This document shows, piece after piece, positions 57,697 to 64,000 of a stretch of DNA of 64,000 nucleotides. The DNA is from Ruegeria sp. THAF57. GTDB lineage: Bacteria; Pseudomonadota; Alphaproteobacteria; Rhodobacterales; Rhodobacteraceae. The stretch covers positions 682,001-746,000 of the forward strand of contig NZ_CAIWNQ010000001.1 in the NCBI RefSeq assembly GCF_903914075.1, given 5' to 3'. Each line of letters opens with the position of its first letter. Position 1 is the stretch's first letter. The notes under the pieces were generated by a model. The model was not told where the DNA came from. It searched no databases and saw nothing but the letters and a program-made list of their open reading frames with translations. A program made the translations under genes and the position numbers.

Positions 57697-58770
57697 ATGA
57701 AATTCACTTCACTTCTGACAAGCGCGGCAATGGCGCTGGGTCTGGCGACAGGCGCCATGGCCGAAGACAAAACCAAGGTCGGCTTTGTCTATGTCGGCCC
57801 CGTAGGCGACGGCGGCTGGACGTATGAGCACAACAAGGGCCGTCTGGCCGTTGAAGAGGAATTCGGCGACAAGGTTGAAACCGTCTTCGTTGAATCCGTC
57901 CCCGAAGGTCCGGATGCAGAACGCGTGATGACACAGATGGCGCTCGAAGGCGCCGACCTGATTTTTACCACTTCGTTCGGCTACATGGACCCGACGATCA
58001 ACGTCGCCAAGAAATTCCCCGACGTGAAGTTCGAGCACGCGACCGGCTATAAAACCGCGCCGAACGTCTCTGTCTACTCGGCCCGCTTCTACGAAGGCCG
58101 CGCCGTTCAAGGTCACATCGCGGGCAAAATGACCAAGTCGAACATCATCGGCTATATCGGCTCGTATCCGATCCCCGAAGTGATCCGCGGCATCAACTCG
58201 GCCTATCTGCACGCCAAGGCCGTGAACCCGGATGTCGAGTTCAAGATTGTCTGGGCCTACACCTGGTTCGACCCGGCAAAAGAAGCTGACGCCGCTACCG
58301 TTCTGATCGAACAGGGCGCGGACGTGATCCTGCAGCACACCGACTCGACCGCGCCGCAAGCCGCCGCGCAAGAGGCGGGCAATGTTGTGACCTTTGGTCA
58401 GGCTTCTGACATGAGCGAATACGCCCCCTTCCCGCGCGTATCGTCGATCATTGATGACTGGGCCCCCTATTATATCGCCCGGACCAAGGCCGTGATGGAC
58501 GGAACCTGGGAAAGTGCGAACACCTGGGATGGTATCCGCGAAGGCATGGTCGCAATCGGTGAGATCTCCGACGCGGTGCCTGCTGACGTAAAAGAAGAAG
58601 CGCTGGCGTTGAAAGCGGCAATGGCCGCAGGTGAATACCACCCCTTCACTGGCCCGATCAAAAAGCAGGACGGCAGCGACTGGCTGGCGGACGGCGAAAC
58701 CGCCGATGATGGCACGCTGGCTGGCATGAACTTCTACGTCGAAGGGCTGGAAGGCGAGATTCCGCAGTAA
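57697..58770 (+). CDS. BMP family periplasmic substrate-binding protein
   Basis: This 357-residue protein has a signal peptide cleaved after Ala22 (LGLATGAMA, then EDKTK). The start of the mature form, VGFVYVGPVGDGGWTYEHNKGR (in part), is typical of BmpA-type nucleoside-binding proteins, as are TTSFGYMDPTINVAKKFP and IGYIGSYPIPEVIRGINS. It should bind a purine or nucleoside and deliver it to the permeases. The ATG at 57697 follows GGGGAG. It is the last gene of the operon, with a strong terminator. Confidence 0.92.
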   Translation: MKFTSLLTSAAMALGLATGAMAEDKTKVGFVYVGPVGDGGWTYEHNKGRLAVEEEFGDKVETVFVESVPEGPDAERVMTQMALEGADLIFTTSFGYMDPTINVAKKFPDVKFEHATGYKTAPNVSVYSARFYEGRAVQGHIAGKMTKSNIIGYIGSYPIPEVIRGINSAYLHAKAVNPDVEFKIVWAYTWFDPAKEADAATVLIEQGADVILQHTDSTAPQAAAQEAGNVVTFGQASDMSEYAPFPRVSSIIDDWAPYYIARTKAVMDGTWESANTWDGIREGMVAIGEISDAVPADVKEEALALKAAMAAGEYHPFTGPIKKQDGSDWLADGETADDGTLAGMNFYVEGLEGEIPQ

Positions 58771-58795
58771 GCCACGCGTAAAAATAGCGTGAGAC

Positions 58796-58826
58796 AAAGC
58801 CCGCCTCATTTGGCGGGCTTTTTTCT
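58796..58826 (+). terminator. Terminator of the xdh-transporter operon
   Basis: AAGCCCGCC pairs with GGCGGGCTT around TCATTT, followed by six T, about 26 nt after the BMP stop. A smaller CACGC/GCGTG hairpin just precedes it. Confidence 0.92.
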
Positions 58827-58890
58827 TGTCATGCATTCATGGCGCAAACCACGTAAGATAGCCCAAGGCACGGCTTGCGAGGGACCGCCG

Positions 58891-60645
58891 ATGGAAGATT
58901 TTCTAGACGGCAAACGACGTGCCGCCATTCTGGCCATGGATGTGTTGGGCTACGCCCATCTGACAGAAACCGATGAGGTCGGAACCCTCCGCGCTGTACG
59001 CGAACTGCGGAACGCTATCATTTCGCCCGCGTTGGATCAAAATCAGGGGCGATTGGTCAAAACGATGGGCGACGGCTTTCTGGCCGAATTCCCGGAGCCC
59101 GAAGCGGCGCTAACCGCTGCGATGCGCATTCAGGCCGAGACCGCAGCCCAGGCCCGGCAGCAGCCACCGGACGCGCGCATCCTGCTGCGCATTGGGGCAC
59201 ATCTTGGGGATGTTTTCGTTGACGATCAGGACATTCTAGGCGACGGCGTCAATATTGCCGCCCGGTTGGAAGGACTTTGCCACGCCGGTGGGCTGGCCGC
59301 CTCGCAGGCATTTGTTGATGCTCTGCCGCAGGGTAAGACAAAAGACCTGACACATGATGGTCAACATCAACTCAAGAACATCTCGCGCCCTCTGACAGTG
59401 TTTCGCTGGCAGGCCGAAGGGATATCGCCCGTGCCGTCCCAACCTGCTATCCGAACCGGGCCTCCGACCCTTGGGGTAATGCCTTTCCAAAATCACTCCC
59501 CCGATCCCGAACATGCCTTTTTTGCCGAAGGGCTGGCCGAAGACATCATCTCGGGGCTGCAACAGATGGGTCGGGTGCCGGTTGTCTCGGGCGCGTCTAG
59601 CCTGTCCCTGAACCCTGAACTGAGCGTCGAAGACGCCGCGCGGGTCCTGGGGGCGCAGTACCTTGTGACCGGAACATTGCGCCGGTCGGGTCCACGGGTG
59701 CGGGTGACGGTGGAATATATCGAGGGATCGACCGGACTTGCCCTCTGGTCCGAGAAATACGATCGGCCATTCGAAGATGTGTTTGAGATTCAGGACGACA
59801 TCACCCTGCGTGTCGTCACCGCATTGGACACCGAACTGGTCGAGGGCGAGATCGACCGCATTCGCCGCAAACGCCCTGACCATCTAGGGGCATGGGAAAG
59901 GTACCTGCGGGGGATGTCGGGACTTAGAAAGCCTGGGCTGGAAGATTTGCAGGCTGCACAGGTTGAGTTTCAGGCCGCCGTGGCGCTGGATGAAGACTAT
60001 GGTGATGCCTGGGCTGGGTTGGGATGGGCCTATCTCAAGGAATATGGGTTTGGTGCGTCCGAGCGTTCAAAGGATGTATTGGCCAAGGGTGTGGCCGCTG
60101 CAAAAAAGGGGTTAGAGCTGGCCAATAAATCTCCGTTTGCGCATTATGTGATGTCGACAGCCTATGTCTGGCGGGGAGAGAAAGCGTTAAGCCTGAAGGA
60201 ATTGGAATACGCGATCCGACTGAACCCCTTTTTCACACGCGCCAAACTGGCCTATTTCAACCGGTCCGAACTTGCCGATCCCAGTATCGGCCCACAGGCA
60301 GTCGAGGAAATACGTAAGGCTCTGGCCTTGTCTCCGCGTGAACCGGACCGCGGGTTCTATTTCTGGGCAATCGCCCGGATGTATCTGGTTACGGGCGAAA
60401 ATATCGAAGCGTTGGACTGGGCAGATCGCGCCGTCAATGTGCGCCCCAACGATCCCAACATGCTGTATCGCCGCGCCATCTGCCTTGCCGCTTTGGACCG
60501 CGTGGATGAAGCGCAAGAGGCTCTGACCGCCTGCGAAGACCTGTCCGAGGGCTATGTCGACCGGATGCGGGACTGGCGGCCCTACGACGACGACCGCAAC
60601 GACAAGGTTTTTGCCGGTCTGCACCGCAATGGTCTGGCCGGATAA
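58891..60645 (+). CDS. Class III adenylate cyclase with TolB-like and TPR domains
   Basis: The protein has 584 residues. The N-terminal catalytic domain (about 8-170) has metal Asp17 (AMDVLGY) and Asp61 (KTMGDGFLAEF), Lys57 for adenine, and Asn121 and Arg125 (GVNIAARLE), so the active site looks complete. Residues about 190-330 are like the N-terminal domain of TolB-like cyclase partners (LGVMPFQNHSPDPEHAFFAEGL, in part). The rest is tetratricopeptide-like helices. No membrane helix is present. The ATG at 58891 follows GAGGG. It probably makes cAMP in response to a protein partner. The signal is unknown. Confidence 0.85.
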   Translation: MEDFLDGKRRAAILAMDVLGYAHLTETDEVGTLRAVRELRNAIISPALDQNQGRLVKTMGDGFLAEFPEPEAALTAAMRIQAETAAQARQQPPDARILLRIGAHLGDVFVDDQDILGDGVNIAARLEGLCHAGGLAASQAFVDALPQGKTKDLTHDGQHQLKNISRPLTVFRWQAEGISPVPSQPAIRTGPPTLGVMPFQNHSPDPEHAFFAEGLAEDIISGLQQMGRVPVVSGASSLSLNPELSVEDAARVLGAQYLVTGTLRRSGPRVRVTVEYIEGSTGLALWSEKYDRPFEDVFEIQDDITLRVVTALDTELVEGEIDRIRRKRPDHLGAWERYLRGMSGLRKPGLEDLQAAQVEFQAAVALDEDYGDAWAGLGWAYLKEYGFGASERSKDVLAKGVAAAKKGLELANKSPFAHYVMSTAYVWRGEKALSLKELEYAIRLNPFFTRAKLAYFNRSELADPSIGPQAVEEIRKALALSPREPDRGFYFWAIARMYLVTGENIEALDWADRAVNVRPNDPNMLYRRAICLAALDRVDEAQEALTACEDLSEGYVDRMRDWRPYDDDRNDKVFAGLHRNGLAG

Positions 60646-60662
60646 CGTATACCCGGCCAGAC
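60632..60662. other. Perfect 10-bp hairpin at convergent gene end
   Basis: GTCTGGCCGG and CCGGCCAGAC pair perfectly around an 11-base loop that holds the cyclase TAA stop. The convergent HlyD gene ends 11 nt away. No T-run follows on either strand. Confidence 0.5.
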
Positions 60663-60672
60663 TAACTTGTAA

Positions 60673-61905
60673 TCAGTGCCCGGTCAGCACCAGCGTATTC
60701 ACCGGCATCAGGATCAAGCGCAGGCGCAGGCCCGCTGCGTGGACTACTCCGATCGTGTCGATCACATGCAGGGCGGCTGATTGCCAAAAGCCCAACTCTT
60801 CGTGCTCTAGCCGTTCGTGATTGTCGGTATAGACATTCGCCAGACAATTGCTGCCAGGCGGGATGTCATCGGCCGTGCCTTCATAGAGCGGCTCCATGTA
60901 GACCAAAACAGATCCTGGGACGGTATTGGTCTGAACATCTCGCAATTCGTCGGTAGGTCGAATTTGACCCGAAGGGATCACGTCTTGCACTTGAACCACC
61001 ACCATGGGGATCACGGTGAAAGGTTCGGTCATGCAACCCAGTTCTCCTATCATGCCGGGCTTGATGACCTGCGCCGACATCTGGTTGAACGCCGCCTGAA
61101 ACCGGTTATGGCCCGAGTGCGAGGGAACAAGGATACCCGCTGGCCGCAATAGCGGACTGACATAGTCGCCGACCTGCAAGCCAAACTGTTCCACCCGGCC
61201 AGTGACGCCCGCGTTGATCACGGTCTTTTCCAGCTCCGTCATTGCGGCGTCCAGTTGCGCGGTGGCACTGGCCATTTGCGCCGGGATCAGCTCTTCGATC
61301 TGCTGCCCCACAGCCGCACGCCGCGCTTGGGCAGCAACCAGTTGTGCCTCACGCTCGGCCACAAGGTTTTCCAGCCGGTCAATCTCGGCCAGCCGCACCG
61401 CACTGGACCCTTCGTCCCGCAAGGTAGTGTTGCGCTCGAGGTCCTCCAGCGACTGATCCAACGCAGCCTTGGCACCAGCGATTCCCGCCTCAGCTTCGGC
61501 CAGATCAGTTTCGGCCACTTTCAAGGACGCCTGCACCTGCGCAATTTCTGCCCGGGCGGCCTCGACCATGGCGGTTTGGGTAAAGTCCTCGATCCGAAAG
61601 ATCGGCTGTCCAGCGACAACCTGCTGGTTATTTGTCACGTAAACCTCGGATACGCGCCCGCCCAACTGCGGCAGGATCGTCACCGTCCGGAAATACGACG
61701 CCGCTGTATTGCTGGCCGGGTGAAAGTAGAACAGCGTGGTGATCACGGTCAGCGCCAGAATGGCACAGGTGGTCAGGCCCCAACGCAGCTCATACCACAT
61801 GGTGAACAGCGTGATTTCATGACCGATCCGCTTGCCCTGCACATAGCGGCGGAACAAATAGTCGGGCAGCACCGTAATCAGCGCGCACATCAACGTCTCA
61901 AGCAT
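60673..61905 (-). CDS. HlyD-family membrane fusion protein (YiaV-like)
   Basis: This 410-residue protein has one N-terminal membrane helix (about 41-63) and a periplasmic part: a lipoyl-like half (VTILPQLGGRVSEVYVTNNQQVVAGQ, in part), a long coiled-coil hairpin (about 115-220), the second lipoyl half (INAGVTGRVEQFGLQVGDYVSP, in part) and a beta-barrel domain. It has the layout of a multidrug or secretion fusion protein, but no MFS or ABC partner is next to it. It is 3 nt downstream of a DUF3302 gene, which reproduces the E. coli yiaW-yiaV pair. Confidence 0.85.
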   Translation of the reverse strand: MLETLMCALITVLPDYLFRRYVQGKRIGHEITLFTMWYELRWGLTTCAILALTVITTLFYFHPASNTAASYFRTVTILPQLGGRVSEVYVTNNQQVVAGQPIFRIEDFTQTAMVEAARAEIAQVQASLKVAETDLAEAEAGIAGAKAALDQSLEDLERNTTLRDEGSSAVRLAEIDRLENLVAEREAQLVAAQARRAAVGQQIEELIPAQMASATAQLDAAMTELEKTVINAGVTGRVEQFGLQVGDYVSPLLRPAGILVPSHSGHNRFQAAFNQMSAQVIKPGMIGELGCMTEPFTVIPMVVVQVQDVIPSGQIRPTDELRDVQTNTVPGSVLVYMEPLYEGTADDIPPGSNCLANVYTDNHERLEHEELGFWQSAALHVIDTIGVVHAAGLRLRLILMPVNTLVLTGH

Positions 61906-61908
61906 GAC

Positions 61909-62295
61909 TTACGGCTCCTGCTGCACGGGCGGCTCGGAAGGTTGGGCCTCGGGCTTGCCCAAAGATCGGATCGCATCGGCAATCGCCCTAAGCGGTGCTG
62001 CAACGTCAGGGAACTGGAACCCGGCCACCAGAATGGCGGCAACCCAGAACAGTCCGTTATGAGTGAACAGCGCCAGCAGCGCCAGAATACCCACTAGCTG
62101 AAACTGAGGGTGGTTGGATTCATGCGCAATTTTTTCCGGGATCGAGTGGAGTGTGAAATAGCCCACACCAATCAGGATGATGACCCCAACCGTGAAAAAA
62201 AACATAAACGTCAAAAGAAAATCACTGCCATCCGCCTGTGTCACATAGGACGGAATATGCCCCGTGGCCATTGGGTGTAGGTCTGCGGTACTCAC
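61909..62295 (-). CDS. DUF3302 inner membrane protein (YiaW-like)
   Basis: This 128-residue protein has two membrane helices (about 25-48 and 66-86 in YiaW style: FMFFFTVGVIILIGVGYF and LVGILALLALFTHNGLFWV) and a Pro/Glu-rich tail. It matches the DUF3302 family with LHSIPEKIAHESNHPQ between the helices. I chose the GTG at 62295 because it is preceded by GGAGGGCAGG. The ORF to 62400 has no better site. It pairs with the HlyD-like gene and may be its membrane partner. Confidence 0.8.
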   Translation of the reverse strand: MSTADLHPMATGHIPSYVTQADGSDFLLTFMFFFTVGVIILIGVGYFTLHSIPEKIAHESNHPQFQLVGILALLALFTHNGLFWVAAILVAGFQFPDVAAPLRAIADAIRSLGKPEAQPSEPPVQQEP

Positions 62296-62414
62296 CCTGC
62301 CCTCCTCTAATTGGTTGATCCTTGTTTGGATGGGTTGATGCGCAAATTCAACCCTGCTTAAAGTTCGCTGACGCTTTCGCAAATAAAGCGCCATGCGCAT
62401 CGCAAAGGGGTTAA

Positions 62415-63488
62415 ATGATTGATTTCCTGATCATCGGCGGCGGAATAGCGGGTCTCAGCGCAGGTGCGCGACTGTCACATCACGGTAAGGTCATCGTGCT
62501 CGAGGCGGAAGACGTGCTTGGATATCACGCGTCAGGGCGGTCGGCGGCGTTGTTTGAAGAAAACTACGGTCCGGACTCGGTCGTTGCGCTGAACAAGGCA
62601 AGTGCAGACTTTCTGGCCTCAGAAAATGGTGGATACCTCACGCCGAGGGGCCTGATGCTGATTGGAGGAAAAAACCAGCATGACGTATTCGCCCGCGATG
62701 TGGTCGATTTGAACATGCAGGAATTGCCCGTTGCAGAAGCCCGTGACCGCGTTCCAATCCTGAACCCTGATTCAGTGGGGTTTACCGCGATCAGCGACGG
62801 TGCGTTTGACATCGATACCGACAGGCTCTTGCAGGACTTTGCCCGCGTCATCCGAAGCAATGGCGGAAAGGTCCTGACCAGAAACAAGGTCACAGCCATA
62901 CGAAAAGACAGGCACTGGATTGTCAGCTCCGGGCAGACTTACGAATCCCGGAATATTGTGAATGCAGCAGGCCCGTGGATCGATGAAATTGCAATCATGG
63001 CCGGTATTGCCCCAATCGGCATTTCACCCCGCCGCCGGTCGATGGCGCGATTGCCGGCCCCGGCTGGTCACGACCTGCGCGATTGGCCGATGCTTCTGGG
63101 CGCACAGGAGGCCTGGTATGCGAAACCCGACGCCGGGAAACTGATTGTCTCACCGTCCGAGGCTGATCCGGTCCCTCCACACGATGCGTATGCTGACGAC
63201 ATGGTTCTGGCCGAAGGTCTGGCCAGATATGAAGCGATGGTCACCGAACCCGTCACTCGGGTCGAGGCCAACTGGGCCGGTTTGCGCAGCTTTGCCCCTG
63301 ACGGCACGCTGGTTCTTGGCCCTGATCCCGTAGATCCAACATTTATCTGGTCCGCTGGTCAGGGAGGGTATGGGTTCCAGACTGCCCCAGCCGCATCGAA
63401 ACTGGTGGCCGATCTTGCAACCGGCCACACGCCCGAACTGGATGACGCCAGCGTTCGGGCTTTGAAACCGGAAAGGTTATGCCAATGA
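62415..63488 (+). CDS. FAD-dependent oxidoreductase (DAO family, amine/amino acid type)
   Basis: The 357-residue protein has the FAD dinucleotide motif IIGGGIAGLSAGARLSHHGKVIVLE (in part), GYHASGRSAALFEENYG typical of the D-amino acid dehydrogenase-like branch, VNAAGPWIDEIA and the C-terminal GGYGFQTAPAASKL. It is likely to oxidise a D-amino acid or secondary amine. Its stop overlaps the ATG of the next gene by 4 nt. It is divergent from the DUF3302 gene, with a gap of about 120 nt. Confidence 0.85.
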   Translation: MIDFLIIGGGIAGLSAGARLSHHGKVIVLEAEDVLGYHASGRSAALFEENYGPDSVVALNKASADFLASENGGYLTPRGLMLIGGKNQHDVFARDVVDLNMQELPVAEARDRVPILNPDSVGFTAISDGAFDIDTDRLLQDFARVIRSNGGKVLTRNKVTAIRKDRHWIVSSGQTYESRNIVNAAGPWIDEIAIMAGIAPIGISPRRRSMARLPAPAGHDLRDWPMLLGAQEAWYAKPDAGKLIVSPSEADPVPPHDAYADDMVLAEGLARYEAMVTEPVTRVEANWAGLRSFAPDGTLVLGPDPVDPTFIWSAGQGGYGFQTAPAASKLVADLATGHTPELDDASVRALKPERLCQ

Positions 63489-64000
63489 GCAAACGAAACC
63501 TGCCTTCAAATGCCAGTGTCGCAACCGAAGGCGAAGATGGGCGGCTAGTTGCCCCCGCCGCGTCTCGTAATTCAGACGTGTTGTGCAATCTCTTGGCGGA
63601 GTGGGCACCCACCCAAGGTTGCGCCTTAGAAATCGCCAGCGGTACCGGACAGCATGTCAGTGCATTCGCACAGCGCCTGCCTCAACTTCACTGGCGACCA
63701 ACAGAAGTCGATCCAGAGCGGCGCGCCAGCATTGACATGTATTGCCGAGATCTGCCCAATACCACGGACGCCGCTGCACTGGACGCGACTTCTGAAGGGT
63801 GGCACCAGCACTTTGCCGGGCAGGACCTGATCGTGTTGATCAACCTCACCCATTTGATCAGTTGGCAAGAGACCCAAACACTGATCTCAGAGGCCGCACT
63901 TGCCCTGTCACCAGATGGGCGCTTTGTCCTTTATGGGCCGTTCATGCGATCAGGAACCCTCACCAGTGAAGGGGATCAACGGTTCCATGACGCATTGGTG
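63485..64000 (+). CDS. DUF938 methyltransferase-like protein (partial)
   Basis: The first 172 codons of a gene running off the right edge. Translation gives LVAPAASRNSDVLCNLLAE, the SAM loop LEIASGTGQHVSAFA, LHWRPTEVDPE, LINLTHLISW and FVLYGPFMRSGTLTSEGDQ, all hallmarks of DUF938, a class I SAM-methyltransferase fold of unknown substrate. The ATG overlaps the oxidoreductase stop by 4 nt (coupled). The remaining C-terminus is outside the window. Confidence 0.85.
   Translation, partial: MSKRNLPSNASVATEGEDGRLVAPAASRNSDVLCNLLAEWAPTQGCALEIASGTGQHVSAFAQRLPQLHWRPTEVDPERRASIDMYCRDLPNTTDAAALDATSEGWHQHFAGQDLIVLINLTHLISWQETQTLISEAALALSPDGRFVLYGPFMRSGTLTSEGDQRFHDALV

Overview
The window looks like a chromosomal core segment of a marine alphaproteobacterium of the Roseobacter group (Rhodobacteraceae, Ruegeria/Silicibacter-like). 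This is inferred from gene content: an F1-only atp operon in the order atpH-A-G-D-C, a short HisG paired with HisZ next to hisS, a B12-dependent class II ribonucleotide reductase, a Mn-type (DHH) pyrophosphatase, DUF2125, DUF1489 and DUF2161 proteins, and adjacent hisC and tyrC genes. No rRNA, tRNA, CRISPR, transposase, integrase or prophage gene was seen. Base composition is even and GC-rich, with only short AT-rich control regions.

Layout. 0-17.5 kb: the 3' end of purE overlapping purK; a lone phnM coupled to a secreted esterase; a DMT exporter; groES-groEL with a CIRCE operator; a DUF2161 nuclease-like protein; a TraB/GumN protein; ppaC; a DUF389 membrane protein; a HAD phosphatase; a MaoC dehydratase; a coupled run ribF-ycgN-threonine aldolase; a hydrolase/HCCA isomerase pair; prs; rpiB; and a small H-type lectin. 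17.9-22.8 kb: F1 ATP synthase. 23-30.3 kb: a methyltransferase, gloB, clpA and a MotA/MotB-like pair with long coiled coils. 30.3-38.2 kb: chaC, DUF2125, the coupled block hisC-tyrC-extensin, a class V aminotransferase divergent from an Lrp/AsnC regulator, rpsD and an unrecognised gene. 38.4-49 kb: nrdJ, DUF1489, hisS-hisZ-hisG, slyX, two small envelope genes and dnaE. 49.4-58.8 kb: one long operon, xdhA-xdhB-xdhC followed by a BmpA-type nucleoside ABC importer, closed by a strong terminator. 58.9-64 kb: a class III cyclase fused to TPRs, a YiaV/YiaW-like pair, an FAD amine oxidoreductase and the start of a DUF938 methyltransferase.

Working together. purE/purK and prs feed purine and PRPP synthesis, and HisG/HisZ consume PRPP. 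The BMP importer with xanthine dehydrogenase forms a purine uptake and oxidation unit. Many neighbours share 1-4 nt start/stop overlaps, which suggests translational coupling.

Most unusual signals. (1) A dispersed intergenic repeat, seen in four copies, one of which lies in frame inside xdhA and encodes a linker between its iron-sulfur and FAD domains. (2) A proton-channel-like MotA/MotB pair with a periplasmic coiled coil of about 350 residues and no flagellar, Tol or Zorya partners. (3) A 9-bp inverted repeat with 45-bp centre spacing in the AsnC/aminotransferase control region. (4) Perfect 10-bp hairpins that overlap stop codons at convergent gene ends.
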